Below, piece after piece: positions 50,261 through 57,650 of a stretch of DNA of 64,000 bases (positions are counted from its first letter, which is position 1; the number at the start of each line of letters is the position of its first letter). A program made the position numbers and the translations under genes. The notes below the pieces were generated by a model. It was not told where the DNA came from. It searched no databases and saw only the letters and a list, made by a program, of their open reading frames with translations. The stretch comes from Aureimonas jatrophae. GTDB taxonomy: Bacteria; Pseudomonadota; Alphaproteobacteria; Rhizobiales; Rhizobiaceae. The stretch lies in assembly GCF_900104035.1 (NCBI RefSeq), contig NZ_FNIT01000003.1, forward strand, positions 186,001 through 250,000, written 5' to 3'.

Positions 50261-50857
50261 ATGACCCGACCGAGCCGTCGCACACCAGCGGAAGCCGCCC
50301 GTCGCGCGCGCATGATCGCGCTGTCTTGCCTCTGCTTCACCTTCGCGATGGTCGGCGCTTCCTTTGCGGCGGTCCCCCTCTACCGGATCTTCTGTCAGGT
50401 GACAGGGTATGGTGGCACGACCCAACGCGCCGAGATGGCGTCAGCTCGGGTGACGGATCAGGAGATCAACGTGCGGTTCGACGCCAACGCGTCACCCGGC
50501 GTTCCCTGGAGCTTTCAACCGAACGAACGTCAGGTTCGGGTCCGGCTCGGCGAAACGCGCCAGATCTCCTATCATGTGCGCAACACGTCCGACCGGACGG
50601 TCACGGCGATGGCGACCTTCAACGTCACACCTGACTTGACCGGTGCCTACTTCAACAAGATCCAGTGCTTCTGCTTCAACAATCAGACGCTGAAGCCGGG
50701 AGAGTCGGTCGACATGCCGGTGATCTTCTTCGTTGATCCGGCGATTGCCGACGACGTCGACACGCAGGACGCCCATACGATCACGCTGTCCTACACGTTC
50801 TTCCCGGCGGACCCGCCGGTTGTGAACGTTGCCGCGGCCAAGCCGAGCGGAAGCTGA
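50261..50857 (+). CDS. ctaG: Cytochrome c oxidase assembly protein CtaG (Cox11 family)
   Basis: The 198-residue protein has one membrane helix (MIALSCLCFTFAMVGASFAAVPLYRIFCQVTGYGG region) and a periplasmic Cox11 domain with the copper-binding CFCFNNQTLKPGE and the FFVDP segment. It delivers copper to CuB of subunit I. The ATG at 50261 was preferred; a GTG at 50249 would add four residues and overlap coxF. Confidence 0.95.
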   Translation: MTRPSRRTPAEAARRARMIALSCLCFTFAMVGASFAAVPLYRIFCQVTGYGGTTQRAEMASARVTDQEINVRFDANASPGVPWSFQPNERQVRVRLGETRQISYHVRNTSDRTVTAMATFNVTPDLTGAYFNKIQCFCFNNQTLKPGESVDMPVIFFVDPAIADDVDTQDAHTITLSYTFFPADPPVVNVAAAKPSGS

Positions 50858-50968
50858 TCGCGGGAGCGAGCACGTTCCGAGGTGTTGGGGAACACCCGGG
50901 GGCGCAAGAGTTTTTGTATTGATGCCCGTCTGCTAAGAACGGGTCGACAGGAAGGAGCGGGGCAAGAC

Positions 50969-51859
50969 ATGGCTGACACGACCCATACTGCGCATACCAA
51001 GCACCACGACTATCATATCATCGATCCGAGCCCCTGGCCGTTCCTCGCTTCGCTCGGCGCCTTCATCATGATGATCGGCGCGGTCGCGCTGTTCCGGTGG
51101 AATTCGGGTTCACCGTTCATGCTGTTCGGCGGCAACATCGCGACGCCTTGGATCTTTTTCATCGGCTTGGCGCTCGTGCTCTACACGATGTTCGCCTGGT
51201 GGTCGGATACCATCAAGGAGAGCCACGAGGGCGCACATACGCCGGTCGTGTCGATGCATCTGCGCTACGGCATGATCATGTTCATCGCCTCCGAGGTGAT
51301 GTTCTTCGTCGCGTGGTTTTGGGCGTTCTTCGACGCCAGCTTGTTTCCGGCCGAGGCGATCCAAGCGTCGCGCACGCAGGTGCTTGGCGGTATCTGGCCG
51401 CCGAAGGGGATCGAGGTTCTCGACCCGCTGCATCTGCCGCTTTTCAACACGATCACGCTGCTGCTCTCCGGTACCACGGCGACCTGGGCGCACCATGCCA
51501 TGCTGGAGGACGATCGCAAGTCGCTGATCACCGGTCTCGCGTTGACCGTGTTCCTCGGAGCGATCTTCTCCTACGTCCAGTATTTCGAGTACGCCCACGC
51601 TCCCTTCGCGTTCTCCGGTTCGATCTACGGATCGACCTTCTTCATGGCGACCGGGTTCCATGGCTTCCACGTCATGGTCGGAATCATCTTCCTGGCCGTG
51701 TGTCTGCTGCGTGCCATCCGTGGGCACTTTACCCCGCATAAGCACTTTGGGTTCGAAGCTGCGGCTTGGTACTGGCACTTCGTCGACGTCGTGTGGCTGT
51801 TCCTCTTCTTCGCCATCTATGTCTGGGGTGGCTGGGGCGCTCCGATCCACGCGGGCTGA
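50969..51859 (+). CDS. ctaE: Cytochrome c oxidase subunit III
   Basis: The 296-residue, seven-helix protein has KHHDYHIIDPSPWPFLASLGAF at the N-terminus, LRYGMIMFIASEVMFFVAWFWAFFDASLFP and YWHFVDVVWLFLFFAIYVWGGWG at the C-terminus. It stabilises proton uptake by subunit I. The start was chosen after AAGGAGCGGGGC; in-frame upstream codons have no similarity. The preceding 111-base gap has a small GGTGTT/AACACC hairpin at 50881-50896. Confidence 0.96.
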   Translation: MADTTHTAHTKHHDYHIIDPSPWPFLASLGAFIMMIGAVALFRWNSGSPFMLFGGNIATPWIFFIGLALVLYTMFAWWSDTIKESHEGAHTPVVSMHLRYGMIMFIASEVMFFVAWFWAFFDASLFPAEAIQASRTQVLGGIWPPKGIEVLDPLHLPLFNTITLLLSGTTATWAHHAMLEDDRKSLITGLALTVFLGAIFSYVQYFEYAHAPFAFSGSIYGSTFFMATGFHGFHVMVGIIFLAVCLLRAIRGHFTPHKHFGFEAAAWYWHFVDVVWLFLFFAIYVWGGWGAPIHAG

Positions 51860-51884
51860 TCCGCCAGGACGGTGATCATCAGCG

Positions 51885-51917
51885 AGAGGCGGCCGCGTCT
51901 TCCGGCCGCCTCTTTTT
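51885..51917 (+). terminator. Intrinsic terminator after ctaE
   Basis: AGAGGCGGCCG (51885-51895) and CGGCCGCCTCT (51903-51913) form a perfect 11-bp stem with a 7-base loop and end in a run of five T (51913-51917). It lies 25 bases after the ctaE stop and 17 before the DUF983 start, so the downstream genes are either read through or have their own promoter. Confidence 0.88.
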
Positions 51918-51933
51918 CGTTGCAAGGACGGCC

Positions 51934-52329
51934 ATGAGCGATCGAGCACCATCCTATCCCGGCGTCGATCCCGCAAAGGCGGGGGCGGCGGGCCACTGTC
52001 CGCGATGCGGCAAGGGGCCGTTGTTTCAGGGATTTCTGAAGCTCAGGTCAGCCTGCGGACGTTGCAAGCTCGACTTCCGTCCCCTTGATCAAGCTGACGG
52101 CCCTGCGTTCTTCGTAATGACGGTCGTCGGCTTCGTCGTCGTCGGGCTCGCCCTCTATGTCGAGGTCGCCTACAGCCCGTCGATCGTCGTGCACCTGCTG
52201 CTCTGGATCCCGTTGACGATCATACTATCCTTGCCCCTGATGCGGATCGCCAAAGGCCTGATGGTTGGACTGCAGTACCGCAACAAGGCGGCGGAAGGCC
52301 GGTGGGCCGGTTCGGACGAGTCACCTTGA
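51934..52329 (+). CDS. DUF983 family protein
   Basis: The 131-residue protein has an N-terminal zinc-ribbon-like pair CPRCGKGPLF ... CGRC followed by FRPLDQADGPAFF, and two membrane helices (FVMTVVGFVVVGLALYVEVAY; SIVVHLLLWIPLTIILSLPLM). DUF983 proteins recur next to cytochrome oxidase and surf1 genes in alphaproteobacteria, which suggests an assembly role. Its end overlaps surf1. Confidence 0.88.
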   Translation: MSDRAPSYPGVDPAKAGAAGHCPRCGKGPLFQGFLKLRSACGRCKLDFRPLDQADGPAFFVMTVVGFVVVGLALYVEVAYSPSIVVHLLLWIPLTIILSLPLMRIAKGLMVGLQYRNKAAEGRWAGSDESP

Positions 52330-53108
52330 CGACGGTTGGCCGCGCAAGGCGTGCGGAGCGACGGCCTGCCCTTCGACGTCGCGACGTCGTCATCGGGCTT
52401 GTCGGGTTGTTCGGGATTGCCGTTCTCTGCTCGCTCGGAGCTTGGCAGGTCGAGCGCCTGGCCTGGAAGAACGCTCTCGTTGCTCAGATCCATGAGCGGC
52501 AGAGATGGCCATCGGTTCCGGTCGAGGAGTTGGCATCCGGGAACATAGAGGGGTCGCAGCTCGATTACCGTTCCGTATCGGCGTCAGGCGTGTTCCACCA
52601 CGAGGATGAGCGCGCGTTTCTCTCAACGTTCCGCGGCGCCGCTGGCTGGAACATTTATACACCGCTCGAACTCGCCGATGGGCGCTTCGTCTTCGTGAAT
52701 CGCGGCTTCGTCCCGTACGATCGAAAGGATCCGGCAACACGTGCAGCAGGGCAGATCGTCGGCACTACAGACGTTGTCGGCGTAGCCAGACCCTTTGCGA
52801 CGGAGAAGCCGGGGAGTTTCGTTCCGGACAATGATCCCCGTACCAACGTCTACTTCTGGCGCCACCTTCCCGATCTTCTGGTCGGGTTGGATCTTGGCGA
52901 CAGCGCACGGTTCATTCCCTTCGTCATCGACGCAGGGCCCGGGGCGGCGCCCGGCGGTTATCCCGTGGGTGGAACGACGATCGTCGAGATCCCGAACAAC
53001 CATCTGCAATATGCCATCACGTGGTTCGGTCTCGCCGCGGTGCTCGCGGGAATGCTTGTCGCCGCCGTATTCCGACGCCCTCGATCGTCAGACACGTCGA
53101 CGGCTTGA
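52302..53108 (+). CDS. SURF1 family cytochrome oxidase biogenesis protein
   Basis: The 268-residue protein has membrane helices at both ends ([42 protein letters not shown]) and the SURF1 hallmarks [24 protein letters not shown] and the final [18 protein letters not shown]1 assists haem A insertion into subunit I. The start may be this GTG or the TTG at 52326, which overlaps the DUF983 stop. Confidence 0.92.
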   Translation: MGRFGRVTLTTVGRARRAERRPALRRRDVVIGLVGLFGIAVLCSLGAWQVERLAWKNALVAQIHERQRWPSVPVEELASGNIEGSQLDYRSVSASGVFHHEDERAFLSTFRGAAGWNIYTPLELADGRFVFVNRGFVPYDRKDPATRAAGQIVGTTDVVGVARPFATEKPGSFVPDNDPRTNVYFWRHLPDLLVGLDLGDSARFIPFVIDAGPGAAPGGYPVGGTTIVEIPNNHLQYAITWFGLAAVLAGMLVAAVFRRPRSSDTSTA

Positions 53109-53166
53109 CAGGCACGACCGCGGTTCCTTGATGACCTCAGAAGACTGCTTACGGAGTATCCCGACC

Positions 53167-54192
53167 ATGTCGACGACCGCGAAACCGGCGCTCACGATTC
53201 GCCTGTGCGAGCCGCGAGGATTTTGCGCGGGTGTCGATCGGGCTATCCAGATCGTAGTCCTCGCGCTCAAGCGTTTCGGTGCGCCGGTCTACGTGCGGCA
53301 TGAGATCGTCCACAACAAGTATGTCGTGGAAGGATTACGCGGTATGGGCGCGGTCTTCGTGCGCGAACTCGACGCCATCCCGGATGATGGGCAGCCGGTC
53401 GTCTTCTCGGCGCATGGCGTACCGAAGTCCATCCCAGCCGAGGCCGCTCGGCGAGAGATGTTGTATCTCGATGCGACCTGCCCGCTGGTATCGAAGGTCC
53501 ACAAGCAGGCCATGCGGCACATGCGCCTGGGGCGCCAGGTCCTGCTGATTGGCCACCGCGGTCACCCGGAGGTCGTCGGAACCATGGGACAATTGCCGGA
53601 CGGTGCCGTGATCTTGATCGAAACCGAAGAGGACGTCGCAGCGTTCGAGCCGACCGATGCCGCAGCTCTTGGCTTCGTGACCCAGACCACACTGTCGGTA
53701 GATGACACGGCCGGCATACTCGCGGCGCTCCAGCATAAATTCCCGTTGCTGCACGCGCCGTCGTCCGAGTCGATCTGCTACGCGACGACCAACAGACAGG
53801 ATGCCGTCAAGGCGGCGGCGCCCGGGACGTCCCTGTTCCTGATCGTAGGTGCGCCCAACTCGTCGAATTCGAAGCGGTTGGTCGAGGTCGCGGAACGAGC
53901 GGGTGCCTCCGTCGCCGTTCTCGTTCAGGGGCTCCAGGACATGCCTTGGGAGCATGTGATACCGGATACGACAATCGCGCTCTCGGCTGGCGCCTCTGCT
54001 CCCGAAATCCTGACCGACGCCATTCTAGAAGCGTTGCGAACGCGGTTCGAGCTTCGCATCGAACTCGTCCAGACGGCGATCGAGACCGAGAATTTCCCGG
54101 TCATGCGGTCGCTTCGCGATGTTCCATTGGCGAAGGAGGACATGGCCTTCGTCAATGGCCAAGGTGCTGCCGCACAGGCGTTGATCAACTGA
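53167..54192 (+). CDS. ispH: 4-hydroxy-3-methylbut-2-enyl diphosphate reductase
   Basis: The 341-residue iron-sulfur enzyme ends the MEP pathway. [45 protein letters not shown] and [12 protein letters not shown] supply the three cluster cysteines and substrate histidines. An upstream ATG (53131) is possible, but [18 protein letters not shown] is the usual N-terminus. It shares one base with thrB (TGATG). Confidence 0.96.
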   Translation: MSTTAKPALTIRLCEPRGFCAGVDRAIQIVVLALKRFGAPVYVRHEIVHNKYVVEGLRGMGAVFVRELDAIPDDGQPVVFSAHGVPKSIPAEAARREMLYLDATCPLVSKVHKQAMRHMRLGRQVLLIGHRGHPEVVGTMGQLPDGAVILIETEEDVAAFEPTDAAALGFVTQTTLSVDDTAGILAALQHKFPLLHAPSSESICYATTNRQDAVKAAAPGTSLFLIVGAPNSSNSKRLVEVAERAGASVAVLVQGLQDMPWEHVIPDTTIALSAGASAPEILTDAILEALRTRFELRIELVQTAIETENFPVMRSLRDVPLAKEDMAFVNGQGAAAQALIN

Positions 54193-55157
54193 TGGCGGTC
54201 TATACCGACGTCGGCGAAGCGGAGCTTGCCGGTTTCCTCGGGCGATACGATTGCGGACCGCTTTTGAGCTACAAAGGGATCGCGGAGGGTGTCGAGAACT
54301 CCAACTTCCTGCTGAGAGCGGGGGGAGGTACGTTCATCCTGACGCTCTACGAGAAGCGCGTGGATCGGGACGATCTGCCGTTCTTTGTTGGATTGATGCG
54401 TCACCTGGCTTCCCGCGGTCTGAACTGCCCGCAACCGGTAGTCACGCGGGACGGTGAAACGCTCGGCGAACTGGCGGGACGTCCGGCCGCACTGTTCACC
54501 TTTTTGGAGGGGATGTGGTCGCGTCGACCTCATGCCGACCAATGCCGCGAAGTGGGAGTGGCGCTCGCGCAGCTGCATGACCTCGCATCCGACTTCGACC
54601 TCCGTCGTCCGAATGCGCTCGGCGTCGCGGGCTGGCGGCAGCTTCTCGACGGCTGTGGACCTCGTGCTGACGATGTCGAAGACGGGTTGCGCGACGAGTT
54701 GGACGCGGAACTTCGCTTCCTCGAAGAGAACTGGCCGAAGGGTCTCCCGGCAGGTGTAATTCATGCCGATCTCTTTCCCGACAACGTCTTCTTTCTGTCG
54801 GGCGAGCTGTCAGGGCTGATCGATTTCTATTTCGCCTGCAACGATATCCTTGCCTACGATCTGGCGATCTGCTTGTGCGCCTGGTGCTTCGAGCAGGATG
54901 GCGCCTACAACGTGACCAAGGGGCGCGCGCTCATAGAAGGCTATCGCAGCGCGCGTGTTCTGTCGGCAGCCGAGCTGGCAGCTCTGCCGCTTCTGGCACG
55001 CGGAGCTGCGCTGCGCTTCCTGCTGACCCGCTTGTACGACTGGATTCACGTGCCGGCCAATTCGTTCGTCACGAAGAAGGATCCAAAGGAATATCTCCGT
55101 AAATCCCGCTTTCATCGTAGCGTGCGAAGCATTGCCGATTACGGAGTGCACGAGTAG
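54192..55157 (+). CDS. thrB: Homoserine kinase, APH-fold type
   Basis: The 321-residue kinase has the aminoglycoside-phosphotransferase fold ([22 protein letters not shown]; catalytic [31 protein letters not shown]). This is the alphaproteobacterial ThrB, not the GHMP type of E. coli. It makes O-phosphohomoserine for threonine synthase (thrC, 62503-63912 of this window). Its start overlaps the ispH stop. Confidence 0.94.
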   Translation: MAVYTDVGEAELAGFLGRYDCGPLLSYKGIAEGVENSNFLLRAGGGTFILTLYEKRVDRDDLPFFVGLMRHLASRGLNCPQPVVTRDGETLGELAGRPAALFTFLEGMWSRRPHADQCREVGVALAQLHDLASDFDLRRPNALGVAGWRQLLDGCGPRADDVEDGLRDELDAELRFLEENWPKGLPAGVIHADLFPDNVFFLSGELSGLIDFYFACNDILAYDLAICLCAWCFEQDGAYNVTKGRALIEGYRSARVLSAAELAALPLLARGAALRFLLTRLYDWIHVPANSFVTKKDPKEYLRKSRFHRSVRSIADYGVHE

Positions 55158-55159
55158 GC

Positions 55160-55627
55160 ATGAGCATGAACGAAGCGACCCGCGTCGATATCTTCACGGA
55201 CGGTGCTTGCTCCGGGAACCCTGGACCGGGTGGTTGGGGGGCGATCCTGCGTTCCGGCGACACCGAGCGAGAGTTGTCCGGTGGCGAGGCGCTGACGACC
55301 AACAATCGCATGGAACTGCTGGCTGCCATCGAAGCGCTGGCGGCTCTCAAACGTGCTTGCGCCGTTCATCTCCATTCCGACTCCCAGTACCTTCGGGATG
55401 GGATCACCAAATGGATCCACGGCTGGAAGAGAAACGGTTGGCGTACCGCCGACAAGAAACCGGTCAAGAACACTGAACTTTGGCAACGGCTCGACGCGGA
55501 ACGCGCCAGGCACGACGTCACCTTTCATTGGGTGAAGGGCCATGCTGGGCATGCGGAGAACGAGCGCGCGGACGAACTGGCCCGCGCGGGAATGGCGCCA
55601 TTCAAGAAGCGGCCAACAGCCGCGTGA
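55160..55627 (+). CDS. rnhA: Ribonuclease HI
   Basis: The 155-residue enzyme has the catalytic acids in [42 protein letters not shown] and [11 protein letters not shown] (DEDD pattern), with the lysine-rich basic handle [20 protein letters not shown]. It cuts RNA in RNA-DNA hybrids. The window therefore holds both RNase H types (rnhB at 6191-6823). It starts 2 bases after thrB. Confidence 0.96.
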   Translation: MSMNEATRVDIFTDGACSGNPGPGGWGAILRSGDTERELSGGEALTTNNRMELLAAIEALAALKRACAVHLHSDSQYLRDGITKWIHGWKRNGWRTADKKPVKNTELWQRLDAERARHDVTFHWVKGHAGHAENERADELARAGMAPFKKRPTAA

Positions 55628-55636
55628 GCCGGACGG

Positions 55637-56143
55637 TCACAAGCTATCGAGCATCGCCTCAGCGGATGAGGTCTCGGCCCGGCCCGGCGAATCCTCGACG
55701 TTGACGGAGCGTACGACACCGTCGTCAACCAACATCGAGTAGCGCTTCGAGCGTGTGCCCATGCCGCCACCGCTCATATCCATCTCAAGCCCGACGGCAC
55801 GCGCGAACTCCGCGTTGCCATCCGCAAGAAACAGGATGCGTCCGGTGGACCCGGTCGCCTCTGCCCACGCTCGCATGACGTGAACGTCGTTGACTGCCGT
55901 GACGGCGATGGTCTCGATACCGCGTTCGCGTAGATCACGCTCATGTTCGAGGTAACCGGGCAAATGGTTCATCGTGCATGTGGGAGTGAAGGCGCCGGGC
56001 ACGGCGAAAAGGACGACCTTCTTGCCTGAGAAGACTTCCGCGGACGTCAACGTTGTCGGGCCATCCGAACCCGGTGAGCGGAAGTTGACGTCAGGAATTC
56101 TATCGCCCGGCCTGATGGTCATGATGGGACTGTCCTTACTCAT
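55637..56143 (-). CDS. Prx5-type peroxiredoxin
   Basis: The 168-residue thiol peroxidase has PGAFTPTCTMNHLPGYLE with the peroxidatic cysteine and the Prx5/AhpE-like SKRYSMLVDDGVV. It removes peroxides using thiols. Its ATG overlaps the stop of the DsbD-alpha-like gene (ATGA), so the two are coupled; an alternative start at 56122 follows AAGGA. It converges on rnhA. Confidence 0.93.
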   Translation of the reverse strand: MSKDSPIMTIRPGDRIPDVNFRSPGSDGPTTLTSAEVFSGKKVVLFAVPGAFTPTCTMNHLPGYLEHERDLRERGIETIAVTAVNDVHVMRAWAEATGSTGRILFLADGNAEFARAVGLEMDMSGGGMGTRSKRYSMLVDDGVVRSVNVEDSPGRAETSSAEAMLDSL

Positions 56144-57030
56144 GGCCGCGCGCCGGCCGGCGACACCGGCGTGACCGGAATGCCCTCATAGGATCGGGCG
56201 GTCTCGCCCGACGTCAACACGACATCAATCGATGACGACACCGCGTTTTCCGCGTTGGAAACGGACGCTGGAAACCGCTGTGTGATCAAACCGTCGATTC
56301 TGGCAGCTGGTCCGTGCGGCGAGCCGATGCTGAACGTGCCGCTGCTGTCCAGGAATACATCGGGTGCATTGCCAACGTCGGCTGCATCGACCTGAACCGT
56401 CAGGCTCGAGCCATCGAAGGAGACGCGGACTGCCGCAGGGTCTCCTGGAACGGGTATGTCGCGCGCAGCGGCCAAAACCAAGGCTTTTGTCGAAAGGCTG
56501 GCGGATGCTTCCGCTTCCAGCCGCGCCGTGATCGGCACGCAGAGTTCGCGACAGAGGCCGAGAGTGAGGTCAACGATCGCTTGTAGCGGCGCGGAACCGA
56601 CGTGGGACGTGGATAAGGGTAACAGCAGGGGTTCGGTGTAACCGACGCTCGCAACGCCTCCTTCGTCGAAACGAACTGGTGCCGGAAAGCGAACGGAGAC
56701 GGGACCAAGCCCTCGGCTTTGGCGGAAATCGAACGACGGTGCGAGTCCGACAGGTCCCGGATCCGTCCAGTAGGTTTTCCACCCGGGTTCGAGATCGATG
56801 GATAGCACGCCCCGAACGAAGCCGTCCGGTTCCGGAGCCATGAGTGACAAGCGCAACGTCGCTCCCGGCAGGCGCACTTGCGACGCATCGTCTCCAGCCC
56901 GCGCCAGGGAATGCCGTCCCGCCGTCAGACACAGAAGGGTAACGGCGAGGAAGCAGATGGCGCCCAACCGAATGACCTGCCAACCGCTGCGAACGCCCGT
57001 GCAATTCTCGCAGGACGTCTCTATCTTCAT
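56140..57030 (-). CDS. DsbD alpha-domain-like (DsbC_N) exported protein
   Basis: The 296-residue protein has a membrane/signal segment (LGAICFLAVTLLCLTAG) and a DsbD N-terminal-type immunoglobulin-like domain with the paired cysteines of GLCRELCVPI, matching the DsbD-alpha/ScsB motif. Unlike full DsbD it has no membrane electron-transfer domain and no thioredoxin domain. It may accept electrons from another transporter. GAGG 8 bases before the ATG supports this start, but a TTG farther in (at the LGAICFL helix) is possible. Confidence 0.85.
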   Translation of the reverse strand: MKIETSCENCTGVRSGWQVIRLGAICFLAVTLLCLTAGRHSLARAGDDASQVRLPGATLRLSLMAPEPDGFVRGVLSIDLEPGWKTYWTDPGPVGLAPSFDFRQSRGLGPVSVRFPAPVRFDEGGVASVGYTEPLLLPLSTSHVGSAPLQAIVDLTLGLCRELCVPITARLEAEASASLSTKALVLAAARDIPVPGDPAAVRVSFDGSSLTVQVDAADVGNAPDVFLDSSGTFSIGSPHGPAARIDGLITQRFPASVSNAENAVSSSIDVVLTSGETARSYEGIPVTPVSPAGARP

Positions 57031-57033
57031 GGC

Positions 57034-57642
57034 ATGGACCTCGAAAAGATGCGCAGCCGACCCGACGAGACGTCGTCTCTGGAGGGTCATTTCCTGATCG
57101 CTATGCCGGGCATGGCCGACGAACGCTTCGCGCGCAGCGTCGTCTATGTCTGCGCCCATTCGTCCAACGGCGCGATGGGCTTCATCATCAACAAGTCGCA
57201 ACCATTGAGCTTCGCGGCTCTTTTGACGCAACTCGAAATCGTCGCCGATCCGGAGGAGATCCGTCTGCCCGACAAGGGGCGAGAAGTGTCCGTTTGTGCC
57301 GGTGGTCCCGTTGAACGAGGTCGAGGGTTCGTTCTCCATTCCGACGACTACGATTCAGAGTCGACCGTTCCGGTCGACGATGGGATTTCGCTGACGCCGA
57401 CCTTGGACATCTTGAGGGCCATCTCCAAGGGCATCGGGCCGCATACGGCGATCATGGTTCTCGGTTATGCCGGATGGGAAGCGGGCCAGCTGGAGTCCGA
57501 GATCGCGGCCAACGGCTGGCTGACCTGCCCGGCGGACCTCGACATCGTTTTCGACGCCGACCTCGACGAAAAGTACGTACGGGCGCTTGGCATCCTGGGC
57601 GTCGACCCGGCGTTTCTAACAAGCGAGGCCGGGCATGCCTGA
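57034..57642 (+). CDS. YqgE/AlgH family protein
   Basis: The 202-residue protein has SSLEGHFLIAMPGMADERFARSVVYVCAHSSNGAMGFIINK, VCAGGPVERGRGFVLHS and VLGYAGWEAGQLESEIAANGWL, all hallmarks of the UPF0301/YqgE family, whose function is unsettled. Its start codon is only 4 bases from the start of the divergent DsbD-alpha-like gene. A later ATG at 57049 could be the true start, since no good ribosome-binding site precedes 57034. Confidence 0.92.
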   Translation: MDLEKMRSRPDETSSLEGHFLIAMPGMADERFARSVVYVCAHSSNGAMGFIINKSQPLSFAALLTQLEIVADPEEIRLPDKGREVSVCAGGPVERGRGFVLHSDDYDSESTVPVDDGISLTPTLDILRAISKGIGPHTAIMVLGYAGWEAGQLESEIAANGWLTCPADLDIVFDADLDEKYVRALGILGVDPAFLTSEAGHA

Positions 57643-57650
57643 AACACGCC

